Assembly: GCF_016907895.1 (NCBI RefSeq)
Contig: NZ_JAFBCV010000002.1
Span: forward strand, 1-64,000
DNA: 64,000 bases
Direction of reading: 5' to 3'
Origin: Shouchella xiaoxiensis
GTDB lineage: Bacteria > Bacillota > Bacilli > Bacillales > Bacillaceae_D
Both the position numbers and the translations under genes were made by a program. The notes beneath the pieces were generated by a model. That model had not been told where the DNA came from. It saw nothing but the letters and a program-made list of their open reading frames with translations, and made no database searches. Shown here piece by piece: positions 27,849-37,672 of the stretch. How positions within the stretch are numbered: the stretch's first letter is position 1; every line of letters begins with the position of its first letter.

Positions 27849-27862
27849 CGGCTCGCCTTTTT
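27835..27862. terminator. Palindromic terminator containing the stop codon
   Basis: 27835-27858 is a perfect 24-base palindrome centred on GCTAGC, which includes the TAG stop of the dehydrogenase gene, followed by Ts. Confidence 0.88.
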
Positions 27863-27867
27863 AAAGG

Positions 27868-28050
27868 TTAGTTATGACTATTGGCGTTTTTTTTTCTAAG
27901 GCTAAATCCTAGTCCCATTGAAAGAACAATACCGACGATTGATACAGTCGCAATGATTATGCTTCTCTCAGCAACAGCTACACCGATTCCCATAATACAA
28001 AGGACAGTAATAATGGAAAGCGTTAGGAATACCACATTTTCTTTATTCAA
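27868..28050 (-). CDS. ylaF: DUF5325 small membrane protein YlaF
   Basis: 60 residues with two membrane helices (VVFLTLSIITVLCIMGIGVAVA and IIIATVSIVGIVLSMGLGFSL) and a basic end (RKKNANSHN). TTG start with GAGGAGG about eleven bases upstream. Matches the YlaF family upstream of typA in Bacillus. Function unknown. Confidence 0.82.
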   Translation of the reverse strand: MNKENVVFLTLSIITVLCIMGIGVAVAERSIIIATVSIVGIVLSMGLGFSLRKKNANSHN

Positions 28051-28202
28051 TGCTTGACTGACCTCCTCTGCTCACTATTCAATAGTGTACCCTGTATCAT
28101 GAAAAAGAAAAAGACTAGACTGTGACAAAACGGGAAACATTTTTAAAAAGAGACTCTATTTGTGAATCAATTTGAAATAAAATAGGAACTTGATAAAGTT
28201 TG

Positions 28203-28211
28203 TGCTATACT
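28203..28211 (+). promoter_or_regulatory. Extended -10 promoter of typA
   Basis: TGCTATACT at 28203-28211 is an extended -10 element about 50 bases before the typA start; the -35 box is weak. Confidence 0.5.
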
Positions 28212-28259
28212 TAGACAGTTGAACACCTTTATCTGGATATATGAGAAGGAGAGAGAAGA

Positions 28260-30098
28260 ATGACTTTACGCGAAGATATTCGTAACATCGCGATCATTGC
28301 ACACGTTGACCATGGAAAAACGACACTTGTCGATGAACTTTTAAAGCAATCAGGAACCTTTCAGCAACACGAAACGGTTCAAGAAAGAGCGATGGATTCA
28401 AACGCACTTGAAAAAGAGCGGGGCATTACGATTTTAGCAAAAAACACAGCAATTAATTACCATGACATTCGTATTAACATCATGGATACACCAGGACATG
28501 CGGATTTTGGTGGCGAAGTTGAACGTATTATGAAGATGGTTGATGGCGTGTTGCTTGTTGTAGACGCTTATGAAGGCTGTATGCCACAAACACGCTTTGT
28601 ATTGAAAAAAGCCCTAGAACAAAAGTTAACTCCAATTGTTGTCGTAAATAAAATTGATCGTCCTGCTGCACGTGCTTCAGAAGTAGTTGATGAAGTGATC
28701 GATCTATTTATTGACCTTGGTGCGGATGAGGATCAATTAGATTTCCCAGTTGTTTATGCCTCTGCTATTAACGGAACGGCATCTATGACACCTGAAAAAC
28801 AAGATGAAAACATGAATGTATTGTTTGATACAGTAGTTGAGAGCATTCCTGCTCCTGTTGATAACAGCAATGACCCATTACAATTCCAAATTACATTACT
28901 TGATTATAATGACTATGTTGGTCGAATCGGGATTGGCCGAGTATTCCGCGGAACAATTAAAGTTGGTCAACAAGTTGCTCTTATGAAATTAGATGGATCT
29001 GTTAAGAATTTCCGAGTGACTAAATTATTTGGTTTCCTTGGCTTAAAGCGTATCGAAATTAACGAAGCAAGAGCAGGCGAACTAATTGCAGTATCTGGAA
29101 TGGAAGAAATCAATGTCGGAGAAACCGTTTGTCCAATTGAACATCAAGACGCACTTCCTGCATTACGTATTGATGAGCCGACGTTGCAAATGACATTCCT
29201 CGTAAACAATTCACCTTTTGCAGGTCGTGAAGGGAAATTTGTTACGAGCCGTAAGCTAGAAGAGCGTCTAAAGTCTGAACTTGAAACGGATGTAAGTCTA
29301 CGAGTTGAAGACACTGAATCTCCAGATGTTTGGGTTGTTTCAGGTCGTGGAGAGCTTCACCTTTCGATTTTAATTGAGAACATGCGTCGTGAAGGTTTTG
29401 AACTTCAAGTATCTAAACCTGAAGTAATCATTCGCGACATTGACGGCGTTCGTTCTGAACCGGTTGAACGTGTGCAGATAGACGTGCCTGAAGAGTACCA
29501 AGGTGCTGTTATGCAATCTCTTGGTGAGCGTAAAGGTGAAATGATTAATATGACCAATACAGGAAGCGGACAAGTACGTCTTGATTTCCTAGTACCAGCT
29601 CGTGGGTTGATTGGTTATACAACCGAATTTTTGACACAAACTCGTGGGTACGGAATTATTAACCATTCATTTGACTCGTATCAGCCGATGTTTGCTGGTC
29701 ATGTTGGTGGACGTCGTCAAGGTGTACTTGTTTCGATGGAAACTGGTAAAGCGACTCAATATGGTATCATGGGTGTTGAGGACAGAGGAACAATCTTCCT
29801 TGATTCAGGTACAGAAATCTATGAAGGTATGATTGTTGGGGAACATACCCGCGAAAATGATTTAACTGTTAATATTACTAAAATGAAGCAACAAACAAAC
29901 GTCCGTTCAGCTACGAAAGATCAAACAGTAACAATGAAACGTCCGCGTATCCTAACGCTTGAAGAAGCATTGGAATATTTGAATGACGATGAATACTGTG
30001 AGATGACACCTGAATCGATTCGTTTACGTAAAAAAATCCTTAACAAATCAGAACGTGAGCGTGAGGAAAAACGTAGAAAAGTCGCTTCAAGCAGCTAA
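28260..30098 (+). CDS. typA: Ribosome-associated GTPase TypA/BipA
   Basis: 612 residues. GTPase motifs [15 protein letters not shown] (G1, residue 14), [14 protein letters not shown] (G3, near 75) and NKIDRPAAR (G4, near 130), then EF-G-like domains II, III and V and the BipA C-terminal domain. It binds the ribosome and helps 50S assembly and stress responses, notably at low temperature. GGAGAGAG lies upstream of the ATG. Confidence 0.97.
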   Translation: MTLREDIRNIAIIAHVDHGKTTLVDELLKQSGTFQQHETVQERAMDSNALEKERGITILAKNTAINYHDIRINIMDTPGHADFGGEVERIMKMVDGVLLVVDAYEGCMPQTRFVLKKALEQKLTPIVVVNKIDRPAARASEVVDEVIDLFIDLGADEDQLDFPVVYASAINGTASMTPEKQDENMNVLFDTVVESIPAPVDNSNDPLQFQITLLDYNDYVGRIGIGRVFRGTIKVGQQVALMKLDGSVKNFRVTKLFGFLGLKRIEINEARAGELIAVSGMEEINVGETVCPIEHQDALPALRIDEPTLQMTFLVNNSPFAGREGKFVTSRKLEERLKSELETDVSLRVEDTESPDVWVVSGRGELHLSILIENMRREGFELQVSKPEVIIRDIDGVRSEPVERVQIDVPEEYQGAVMQSLGERKGEMINMTNTGSGQVRLDFLVPARGLIGYTTEFLTQTRGYGIINHSFDSYQPMFAGHVGGRRQGVLVSMETGKATQYGIMGVEDRGTIFLDSGTEIYEGMIVGEHTRENDLTVNITKMKQQTNVRSATKDQTVTMKRPRILTLEEALEYLNDDEYCEMTPESIRLRKKILNKSEREREEKRRKVASSS

Positions 30099-30123
30099 TT
30101 AAGGAAGTAAGGGAGAGAGTGTA

Positions 30124-30450
30124 ATGGACCAATCTCAGGCAACAGTTCCACTTGAGAGCATGCCTTGGCTTCTGCAAGCAACAAATGAAAACCCTTGGAT
30201 TGGGCTTATTGCGTTTGTTGTAACAACTCTTCTTGCGGTGCTTGTGTTTAATTTAGGTTTTGCTCAAAAGCTACCCATTTTAAAAACAATTATTGTTTAC
30301 GTCATGCTTGTCATTGGAAGTTTTGGATTATGGTTTCTCGAATTTATTTTCGGAGCTCCAATTATGGCGGTATTGTTTATTTCCGCAATCGTTCTTGGAA
30401 TTTACCGATTCCGTTTGCACTTGCATCGTAAACAGAATGCATCAAATTAA
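30124..30450 (+). CDS. ylaH: YlaH-like membrane protein
   Basis: 108 residues with three hydrophobic segments (about 27-45, 55-72, 76-95) and a basic tail (RFRLHLHRKQN). MPWLLQATNENPWIGL and the order typA-ylaH-ylaI identify the YlaH family. Function unknown. GGGAGAGAG precedes the ATG, 25 bases after typA, so cotranscribed with it. Confidence 0.9.
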   Translation: MDQSQATVPLESMPWLLQATNENPWIGLIAFVVTTLLAVLVFNLGFAQKLPILKTIIVYVMLVIGSFGLWFLEFIFGAPIMAVLFISAIVLGIYRFRLHLHRKQNASN

Positions 30451-30497
30451 AAAGAAGAGAGCGTTGGCTTATGGCCAATCGCTCTCTTCTTTTTTTG
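30451..30497. terminator. Bidirectional terminator ylaH / ylaI
   Basis: AAGAAGAGAGCGTTGGC and GCCAATCGCTCTCTTCTT arms; the last codons and stop of ylaI lie inside the hairpin. Confidence 0.9.
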
Positions 30498-30672
30498 TAT
30501 GTGGTGTAGTAAATTGACCTGTTGCTTTGCGCTCATCCGTACGACTAGAAATGCGGTCGCGGCAAGTGTCGCACATATACGTGTGTATTGGGCGGTTTCT
30601 TAATCGTTTTGCAAGTACACTAAAATCCTCAATCGTTTCAATTGAATCACATATGACGCATTTTACTCTCAT
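30469..30672 (-). CDS. ylaI: DUF2197 zinc-ribbon protein YlaI
   Basis: 67 residues from the ATG at 30672: MRVKCVICDSIETIED, then RNRPIHTYMCDTCRDRI. Two CxxC pairs (CVIC, CDTC) form a probable zinc ribbon. The best ribosome-binding site, AAGGAGGTG (30708-30700 on the reverse strand), is 27 bases from the ATG, but an 18-base hairpin fills most of that gap (see separate entry). An upstream in-frame GTG overlaps the site and is not used in family members I recall. Function unknown. Confidence 0.88.
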   Translation of the reverse strand: MRVKCVICDSIETIEDFSVLAKRLRNRPIHTYMCDTCRDRISSRTDERKATGQFTTPHTKKEESDWP

Positions 30673-30681
30673 AATAAAAGT

Positions 30682-30699
30682 CGGACTCCAAAAAGTCCG
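30682..30699 (-). promoter_or_regulatory. Hairpin between ylaI ribosome-binding site and start codon
   Basis: CGGACT and AGTCCG arms (6 bp) with a six-base loop. On the reverse strand it directly follows AAGGAGGTG and ends nine bases before the ATG. Folding would leave exactly nine bases between the site and the start codon. Confidence 0.6.
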
Positions 30700-30884
30700 C
30701 ACCTCCTTGCGGTAAAGTAGAAGAACCACTCTTCTAGTGTAAACAATGTCAGGCAAAAAAGAAACTATCCCTTTTCTTTAGAAACTTTCGTCTAACTTCT
30801 TTTCTCGTTTCATACGATAAAGAAAAGGATGGCTTGCCTAATCGGTCAAGATATTCCTGAACGCACTTTTCGGGAGGCGTTTTT

Positions 30885-32219
30885 TTGAGTAAAGCAAACT
30901 ATATTTATGTCCTCGATACAAATGTATTGCTACAAGACCCGTATGCGGTATATCAATTTCAACCCCATGAAGTAGTTATACCAGCTGTCGTGTTAGAAGA
31001 GGTAGATTCAAAAAAGAAAAACATGGATGAGATTGGTCGGAATGCTCGCATGATTGCCAAGATGGTTGATCACTTGAGAGAGGGAGGTAAGCTTCATAAA
31101 GGCGTAATTTTGGAGCAGGGTGGCTTATTTCGCATCGAGCTTAATCATCGTTCGTACCAACATCTAAAACATGTTTTTGCAGAGATGACAAATGACAATC
31201 GAATCATTGCTGTTGCTCTAAATTTACAAATGGAAGAAAATGAAAAGCAAAATGGTAAACAAGTAGTGCTAGTCAGTAAAGATGCCCTTGTGCGAGTAAA
31301 GGCAGATGCGTTCGATTTAAGAACAGAGGATTTCTTAAATGATCGCGTGATTGAGACGGATAAAGGGTATGATGGCTATGTAGAACAGTTTGTTGATTCT
31401 GCTATTATCAATCGATTCTATAAAGATGGGCAAGTGGCAGTATCGGATTTGAAAGGGTCTTTTTATCCGAACGAATTTGTTATTTTAAAGGACGTCATGC
31501 GTACATCCAGTTCTGCGATTGGAAAAGTAGACTTGCTGGGACAAAATATAAAACCGTTAATAGGCGAACATGAACATGTTTGGGGAATCAAGCCCAGAAA
31601 TGCACAGCAAAAAATGGCTTTAGAATTACTCCTACGAAATGATTTACCATTAGTCACGCTTGTCGGAAAGGCTGGGACTGGAAAAACGCTGCTTTCGCTT
31701 GCTGCGGGTTTGTTGCAAACAGAAGATCTTCATCTTTACAAAAAATTAGTCGTTGCTCGACCTGTCGTTCCCTTAGGAAAAGATATTGGCTATCTGCCAG
31801 GAGAAAAAGAAGAGAAGCTACGTCCTTGGATGCAGCCAATCTATGACAATTTAGAATTTCTGTTTGATACAAAAAAACCGGGCGAACTTGATCGCATCTT
31901 GGCTGGAATGAGTTCAATTCAAGTTGAAGCTCTGACTTATATTCGTGGGAGAAGTATTCCAGATCAATATATCATTATTGATGAAGCGCAAAATTTAACA
32001 AAACATGAGGTGAAAACAATATTAACGAGGGTTGGTGAACGAAGTAAAGTCGTCCTTATGGGCGACCCGCAACAAATTGATCATCCTTATTTAGATGAGT
32101 ATACAAACGGGTTAACCTATGCCGTGGAAACATTTAAAAACGAGGCGCTGAGCGGCCATATTAAACTTGTAAAAGGTGAGCGCTCAGCGCTTGCGCAGCT
32201 AGCTGCTGATTTACTTTAA
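30885..32219 (+). CDS. ylaK: PhoH-family ATPase with N-terminal PIN domain
   Basis: 444 residues. A PIN-like nuclease domain (YIYVLDTNVLLQDPYAVYQF, residues 4-140, with Asp in LDTNVLL and NDNRIIAVAL) is fused to a PhoH ATPase domain with Walker A GKAGTGKTLLS near 263 and YIIIDEAQN near 365. Such PhoH2-type proteins act as RNA helicase-nucleases in studied members. TTG start with CGGGAGGCG upstream. The 3' end overlaps the convergent next gene by four bases. Confidence 0.93.
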   Translation: MSKANYIYVLDTNVLLQDPYAVYQFQPHEVVIPAVVLEEVDSKKKNMDEIGRNARMIAKMVDHLREGGKLHKGVILEQGGLFRIELNHRSYQHLKHVFAEMTNDNRIIAVALNLQMEENEKQNGKQVVLVSKDALVRVKADAFDLRTEDFLNDRVIETDKGYDGYVEQFVDSAIINRFYKDGQVAVSDLKGSFYPNEFVILKDVMRTSSSAIGKVDLLGQNIKPLIGEHEHVWGIKPRNAQQKMALELLLRNDLPLVTLVGKAGTGKTLLSLAAGLLQTEDLHLYKKLVVARPVVPLGKDIGYLPGEKEEKLRPWMQPIYDNLEFLFDTKKPGELDRILAGMSSIQVEALTYIRGRSIPDQYIIIDEAQNLTKHEVKTILTRVGERSKVVLMGDPQQIDHPYLDEYTNGLTYAVETFKNEALSGHIKLVKGERSALAQLAADLL

Positions 32220-32728
32220 AGAAAATGAAGCTGTTTTACATTCTTAATGGGTTGATGTTGTTCACCATCCACAATATAAAGGTGAATGGGACCGTCATTC
32301 CGTAACGGTTGACCGTCTTTAGAGAATGCCGCAATGAAATAGTTCCCTTTTTCAATCGGGAAAGCGTGTGCCGTTTCGTCTGTGGTTTCAACTTGAATCG
32401 TTGAAGCGTTTTCGAAAGGACTAGCGTTTTTAATGAATGATTTAAGCGGCATGCCAAATGATCCATTTATTAATTCTTGGCGATTAAACTTGATTTTATT
32501 TGAGTCACGATTTGGGTTAGGTGGCTCAGATCCTTCAAGCATTTCTCGATCAAACTGCTCCGATATCTTCTTAGTGTACTCTGTTAAATCATTATCCTCT
32601 TCAAGTTTAGAACCAGATTCAAAAAATGCGTTTAAATCAATTTTTCGCTCATCAAAGATCCAGACTGTCGGATCAATTGTTAATGGTTTTTTCACGTTAC
32701 CAGAAATAAAAAAGACAAACTCTTGCAT
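32216..32728 (-). CDS. Uncharacterised protein at the ylaL position
   Basis: 170 residues from the ATG at 32728 (MQEFVFFISGNVKKPLTIDP), which has GGAGGG five bases upstream; the longer frame from 32839 lacks a site. Soluble, charged, with WIFDERKIDLNAFFESGSKL near the start and HLYIVDGEQHQPI near the end. B. subtilis ylaL occupies this slot between ylaK and ylaN, so it is probably its counterpart, but I cannot confirm homology by eye. Confidence 0.7.
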   Translation of the reverse strand: MQEFVFFISGNVKKPLTIDPTVWIFDERKIDLNAFFESGSKLEEDNDLTEYTKKISEQFDREMLEGSEPPNPNRDSNKIKFNRQELINGSFGMPLKSFIKNASPFENASTIQVETTDETAHAFPIEKGNYFIAAFSKDGQPLRNDGPIHLYIVDGEQHQPIKNVKQLHFL

Positions 32729-32885
32729 CAAATCCCTCCAAGTTAGAACACTAGTGAAAGTATAATCTCTTAGCTTCGTTTTGTCACGGGGGGAAACTTT
32801 TAAGTAAGGGTGAAAAAGATTGCATTTTAGCGAAAACAAAGATACTATGTAAGTAAGAAGTAAACTCAGGCGAGGAGGGGATATC

Positions 32886-33167
32886 TTGACGACAAATGCT
32901 GTTACAAGTCAGAGCGAAAAAGCCTTTGCCCTTCTACAGGCGGACGCAGAGAAGATTCGCCAGCTCATAGAAGTGCAACTTGAAAATCTAACGATGCCGC
33001 AATGCCCCCTCTACGAAGAGGTTCTAGATACACGGATGTTTGGCTTATCGCGGGAAATAGATTTTGCTGTTCGTCTTGGTCTTGTAGAAGAAGACAAGGG
33101 TAAGCATATCTTAAGTGAATTGGAGCGTAAGTTAGCGCTTTTACACGACAGTTCAATTCAAAAATAA
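32886..33167 (+). CDS. ylaN: YlaN family protein, iron-dependent Fur modulator
   Basis: 93 residues, all helical: [54 protein letters not shown] is highly typical of YlaN. In B. subtilis and Staphylococcus aureus YlaN has been reported to bind iron(II) and relieve Fur repression. TTG start with GAGGAGGGG upstream. In B. subtilis ftsW follows; here pycA follows directly. Confidence 0.93.
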   Translation: MTTNAVTSQSEKAFALLQADAEKIRQLIEVQLENLTMPQCPLYEEVLDTRMFGLSREIDFAVRLGLVEEDKGKHILSELERKLALLHDSSIQK

Positions 33168-33196
33168 AAAAACCGGGCCTTGTGCCCGGTTTTTCT
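33167..33196 (+). terminator. Terminator after ylaN
   Basis: AAAACCGGGC and GCCCGGTTTTT arms with a T run; just past the stop codon. Confidence 0.9.
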
Positions 33197-33292
33197 ATCA
33201 TAAATAGTAAAGCACTTAGCAAATTAGTTGAAAAATGGAACAAAATAAGTCAAAGTAGACAACATAGGGAGAGAAGGGAAGGTTGGTACGAT

Positions 33293-36200
33293 ATGAAAGC
33301 ATTACATACGATAAACAAAGTGTTAGTGGCAAATCGCGGTGAGATTGCGATTCGTATTTTTCGGGCGTGCTCAGAATTAAACATTCGCACGGTGGCAATT
33401 TACTCAAAAGAAGACACGGGTGCTTTTCACCGCTACAAAGCAGATGAAGCTTATTTAGTTGGTAAAGATAAAAAGCCAATCGATGCGTACCTCGATATTG
33501 AAGATATTATAGCCACTGCTAAAGCGCACGATGTCGATGCAATCCACCCTGGCTATGGCTTTTTGTCAGAGAATATTGAATTTGCTAAGCGCTGTGACGA
33601 AGAAGGCCTTATCTTTGTAGGTCCTGAGCTTGAACATTTAAACATGTTTGGCGATAAAATTCAGGCAAGGGAGCAAGCGCTCAAAGCTGGTTTACCGGTT
33701 ATTCCAGGAAGTGACGGGCCAGTCGCTAATTTTGAAGAAGTTGAGTCGTTTGCAGCCGAGCATGGTTTTCCATTTATTATAAAGGCGTCGCTTGGCGGCG
33801 GTGGACGAGGTATGAGAATTGTCCGCTCAAAAAATGAAATAAAAGAATCTTTTGAAAGAGCGAAATCAGAGGCAAAATCAGCTTTCGGAAACGATGAAGT
33901 GTACGTGGAAAAATTTGTGGAGCGTCCGAAGCATATTGAAGTCCAGATTGTAGCAGACAAACATGGGAATATCGTCCATCTCCATGAACGTGATTGTTCT
34001 GTTCAACGAAGACATCAAAAAGTGGTTGAAATTGCTCCAAGCGTTTCATTAACAAATGAAGTCCGTCAATCAATTTGTGATGCTGCTGTTCAGCTGATGA
34101 AAAATGTTGGCTATGTTAATGCTGGGACGGTTGAATTTCTTGTAACTGAAGATGGTACATTCTACTTTATTGAAGTGAATCCTCGCGTTCAGGTCGAACA
34201 TACGATAACTGAAATGATTACAGGTATTGATATCGTTCAGTCGCAATTAAAAATTGCCGCAGGATATGATTTACATGAGGATGAAATTGGGATACCACAA
34301 CAAAACGAGATTGTTTGTTTTGGCTATGCCATACAATCCCGTGTAACAACAGAGGATCCAGCTAACGGTTTTATGCCTGATACAGGACGGATTAATGCAT
34401 ACCGATCAAGTGGAGGGTTTGGCGTTCGACTTGATGCTGGGAACGGGTTTCAAGGTGCTGTGATAAGCCCGCACTACGATTCACTATTAGTTAAAGTTTC
34501 GACATGGGCTTTAACATTCGAGGCTGCTGCGTTAAAGATGGTCCGTAATCTACGTGAATTTCGAATCAGAGGAATCAAAACCAATATCGCCTTTCTAGAA
34601 AATGTGGTTACACATGGACAATTTTTAAATGGCGAATATAATACGGGCTTTATTGATCAAACGCCAGAATTATTTGTTTTCCCAAAACGAAAAGATAGAG
34701 GAACAAAAATGCTTTCGTTTATTGGAGAAACGGTAATTAACGGCTATCCAGGATTAGAAAAAGGCGAGAAGCCTTTATTTGAAACACCCATTCTACCAAC
34801 CTATGATTCAAGTGCAGCTTTACCAGATGGAACGAAGCAAATCTTGGACAAGCGTGGCGCAGAAGGGTTAGCCGACTGGATAAAAGCAGAGAAAAATGTG
34901 CTGCTAACTGATACAACGTTCCGCGATGCGCATCAGTCACTTCTAGCAACACGTGTAAGAACGCATGACTTGAAAAAAATTGCTGAACCTACAGCTCACT
35001 TGTTACCAGAGCTATTCTCAATGGAGATGTGGGGAGGAGCAACGTTTGATGTTGCGATGCGTTTCTTGCATGAAAATCCGTGGGAACGACTGCTTGTTTT
35101 AAGAGAAAAAGCACCAAATGTGTTGTTTCAGATGCTGTTGCGGGCTTCTAATGGGGTTGGTTACACAAGCTACCCAGATAACGTTATCCATGATTTTGTC
35201 CAAAAATCAGCCGAAGCAGGCATTGATGTTTTCCGAATCTTTGACAGTTTGAACTGGGTTGAAGCGATGAAGCCAGCAATTGATGCCGTTATTGAAAGTG
35301 GGAAAGTTGCTGAAGCTGCCGTTTGTTACACGGGAGATATATTAGATAAGAACAAAACGAAATACGACTTAGCCTACTACAAGCGGATGGCAAAAGAGCT
35401 TGAAGATGCGGGGGCTCACATTTTAGCAATTAAAGACATGGCCGGTTTACTAAAACCAGAAGCTGCTTATCAATTGGTGAGCGAATTGAAAGATACTGTT
35501 TCGATTCCAATTCATCTGCATATGCACGATACAAGTGGAAATGGTGTGTTCTCCTATGCTAGAGCGGTCGATGCGGGGGTAGATATCGTTGACGTAGCAG
35601 TAAGTTCCATGGCTGGGTTAACTTCACAACCAAGTGCGAACAGCTTATACTATGCGTTAGCTGGTAAGGACCGTCAACCGAAAATGAACATTGAAACCTA
35701 TGAAAAATTGGATCAGTTCTGGTATGAAACACGTAAGTACTACCACGGTTTTGAAAGTGGTATGAACGCACCTCATACGGAAGTTTATGAACATGAAATG
35801 CCTGGTGGGCAGTACAGCAACTTACAGCAACAAGCTAAAGCAGTTGGTTTGTATGATAAGTGGAACGATGTTAAGCGGATGTATCGCAGTGTGAATGAAT
35901 TGTTTGGAGATATTGTCAAAGTAACACCATCTTCTAAAGTTGTTGGTGATATGGCTCTTTATATGGTACAAAATGACTTAACAGAGAAAACGCTATTTGA
36001 ACGCGGTGAGAGCCTAGACTTTCCAGATTCTGTTGTAGAATTTTTCCAAGGCCAGCTTGGTAAACCATACCAAGGGTTTCCAGAAAAATTACAGCACTTA
36101 ATTCTTAAAGGAAAGGCACCAATTGAAGGGCGTCCAGGAGCGAAGCTTGAACCTGTAGACTTTGTTCAGTTAAGTGAGAAACTTTACGAAGAATTAGGTA

Positions 36201-36739
36201 GACAGGTAACAAGCCATGATGTTCTTTCATATGCTCTCTATCCTAAAGTATTCATGGAGTATGAACAGTTCAGCGACCGATTTGGAGATGTTTCGGTTCT
36301 CGATACACCGACTTTCTTTTACGGACTTGATTTGGGTGAAGAAATTGAAATTGAGATTGAAAAAGGAAAGACATTAATTGTTAAACTCATCTCTATTTCT
36401 GATCCACAGCTGGATGGAACAAGGATTGTTTATTTCGAACTTAACGGCCAACCGCGAGAAGTGAATATTCAAGACTTGGATATTAAATCAACTGCGGTAA
36501 CAAGACCAAAAGCTGAGAAAAACAATCCAAATCATATTGGAGCTTCTATGCCTGGTACAGTTGTTAAAGCCCTTGTTGCGCCTGGAGATAAGGTGCAAAA
36601 AGGTGATCACTTAATGATTACGGAAGCAATGAAAATGGAAACAACGGTGCAAGCAGCGAAGAACGGTACGGTTAAAGAAGTGTTTGCGAAAGATGGAGAT
36701 GCGATTGCAACAGGAGATTTATTAATAGAAATTGAATAA
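33293..36739 (+). CDS. pycA: Pyruvate carboxylase
   Basis: 1148 residues from the ATG at 33293, the same length as B. subtilis PycA; the frame is open back to 33182 but that part lies over the ylaN terminator. Biotin carboxylase domain (NKVLVANRGEIAIRI at 7, GGGGRGMR near 170, EVNPRVQVEHT near 298), carboxyltransferase domain (LLTDTTFRDAHQSLLATRVR near 540) and C-terminal biotin domain (ITEAMKMETTV near 1110). It makes oxaloacetate from pyruvate, feeding the TCA cycle and aspartate/lysine synthesis. GGAAGG is about ten bases upstream. Confidence 0.97.
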   Translation: MKALHTINKVLVANRGEIAIRIFRACSELNIRTVAIYSKEDTGAFHRYKADEAYLVGKDKKPIDAYLDIEDIIATAKAHDVDAIHPGYGFLSENIEFAKRCDEEGLIFVGPELEHLNMFGDKIQAREQALKAGLPVIPGSDGPVANFEEVESFAAEHGFPFIIKASLGGGGRGMRIVRSKNEIKESFERAKSEAKSAFGNDEVYVEKFVERPKHIEVQIVADKHGNIVHLHERDCSVQRRHQKVVEIAPSVSLTNEVRQSICDAAVQLMKNVGYVNAGTVEFLVTEDGTFYFIEVNPRVQVEHTITEMITGIDIVQSQLKIAAGYDLHEDEIGIPQQNEIVCFGYAIQSRVTTEDPANGFMPDTGRINAYRSSGGFGVRLDAGNGFQGAVISPHYDSLLVKVSTWALTFEAAALKMVRNLREFRIRGIKTNIAFLENVVTHGQFLNGEYNTGFIDQTPELFVFPKRKDRGTKMLSFIGETVINGYPGLEKGEKPLFETPILPTYDSSAALPDGTKQILDKRGAEGLADWIKAEKNVLLTDTTFRDAHQSLLATRVRTHDLKKIAEPTAHLLPELFSMEMWGGATFDVAMRFLHENPWERLLVLREKAPNVLFQMLLRASNGVGYTSYPDNVIHDFVQKSAEAGIDVFRIFDSLNWVEAMKPAIDAVIESGKVAEAAVCYTGDILDKNKTKYDLAYYKRMAKELEDAGAHILAIKDMAGLLKPEAAYQLVSELKDTVSIPIHLHMHDTSGNGVFSYARAVDAGVDIVDVAVSSMAGLTSQPSANSLYYALAGKDRQPKMNIETYEKLDQFWYETRKYYHGFESGMNAPHTEVYEHEMPGGQYSNLQQQAKAVGLYDKWNDVKRMYRSVNELFGDIVKVTPSSKVVGDMALYMVQNDLTEKTLFERGESLDFPDSVVEFFQGQLGKPYQGFPEKLQHLILKGKAPIEGRPGAKLEPVDFVQLSEKLYEELGRQVTSHDVLSYALYPKVFMEYEQFSDRFGDVSVLDTPTFFYGLDLGEEIEIEIEKGKTLIVKLISISDPQLDGTRIVYFELNGQPREVNIQDLDIKSTAVTRPKAEKNNPNHIGASMPGTVVKALVAPGDKVQKGDHLMITEAMKMETTVQAAKNGTVKEVFAKDGDAIATGDLLIEIE

Positions 36740-36768
36740 AAAAAAGTCCCGATTTCGGGACTTTTTTT
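36738..36768. terminator. Bidirectional terminator pycA / ctaA
   Basis: AAAAAAAGTCCCGA and CGGGACTTTTTTT around a three-base loop. Confidence 0.93.
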
Positions 36769-37672
36769 AACGGTTCTTATTACGTGATACAAGCATTACC
36801 ATATAACAAAGCACAGTGAATAGTAAAGAAATTAACAAAGCATGAAAGATACTAATTGTAATGGTTGATGCTTCAGTTAACACAACAGCTATCCCGGATG
36901 CTGCTTGTCCCGCAACTAGAATAATAGCAAGACTTGCACAAGTCACTAATACAGCTTTTTTACGATACGTTTTTAATGTCCAAATGAATAAGATAATGAG
37001 TAAAAGAGCAAGTAGCATGGCAGCACTGCGATGTAACAACTGAACAGCAATTGCACTATGAAAAATAGATGGAATGATCTCACCGTTACATAGAGGGAAT
37101 CCCGAGCAAGCAAGCGCTGAATCAGTGTGTTTTACATAAGCACCTGTATAGATCGCTAAATAGGAGTAAATCGTTGTTCCGATAACGAACCATTTGTATG
37201 GTTTGGTTACTATTGGTACATACTGTTTTTTAGGGTTACTGTCTTCAAAAGCCAGTCGAGTTAACAACACGACAGAGGCAAATGAAAGAGCTGAAAAACC
37301 GAAATGTAATGCCATAATGAGATCAGACTGTCCAAACACAACAGCACCTGCACCTAGCAAACCTTGAAAAACGATCATAAAAACAGACACAATCGATAGG
37401 AATTTTGTTTCAGGTAAATGTTTCAACTTTCTCCATGACCAGATGGCCATCATTATAACGAGCATTCCGACAATACCAGCGATAAGCCGGTGTGAAAATT
37501 CAATAACGGTTTCGGGTGGAGGGTCAAGTGGAATCACTTGTCCAAAGCAAAGCGGCCATGTTTGACCACAGCCTTCACCAGAGCCGGTATTGGTGACAAG
37601 GGCTCCTTGAATGAGAACAAGAAGAACGCCAAGGGATGAAATTACACCAAACCTTTTCAATCCTTTATGCAA
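36767..37672 (-). CDS. ctaA: Haem A synthase
   Basis: 301 residues, eight membrane helices. The start is put at TTG 37672 (MHKGLKRFGVISS), matching the MNKALKALGV start of B. subtilis CtaA, with AAAGGTGA six bases upstream; GTG at 37681 would overlap that site. Hallmarks are the cysteine pair in GSGEGCGQTWPLC near residue 35, histidines in EFSHRLIAG and MALHFGF, and a second cysteine pair in ALACSGFPLCNG. It oxidises haem O to haem A for the caa3 oxidase encoded by the divergent cta operon. Confidence 0.93.
   Translation of the reverse strand: MHKGLKRFGVISSLGVLLVLIQGALVTNTGSGEGCGQTWPLCFGQVIPLDPPPETVIEFSHRLIAGIVGMLVIMMAIWSWRKLKHLPETKFLSIVSVFMIVFQGLLGAGAVVFGQSDLIMALHFGFSALSFASVVLLTRLAFEDSNPKKQYVPIVTKPYKWFVIGTTIYSYLAIYTGAYVKHTDSALACSGFPLCNGEIIPSIFHSAIAVQLLHRSAAMLLALLLIILFIWTLKTYRKKAVLVTCASLAIILVAGQAASGIAVVLTEASTITISIFHALLISLLFTVLCYMVMLVSRNKNR

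Noticed and set aside
33182-33292. N-terminal extension of pycA by 37 residues
   Set aside because: Begins inside the ylaN terminator and lacks a ribosome-binding site; the 1148-residue form equals the known protein length.
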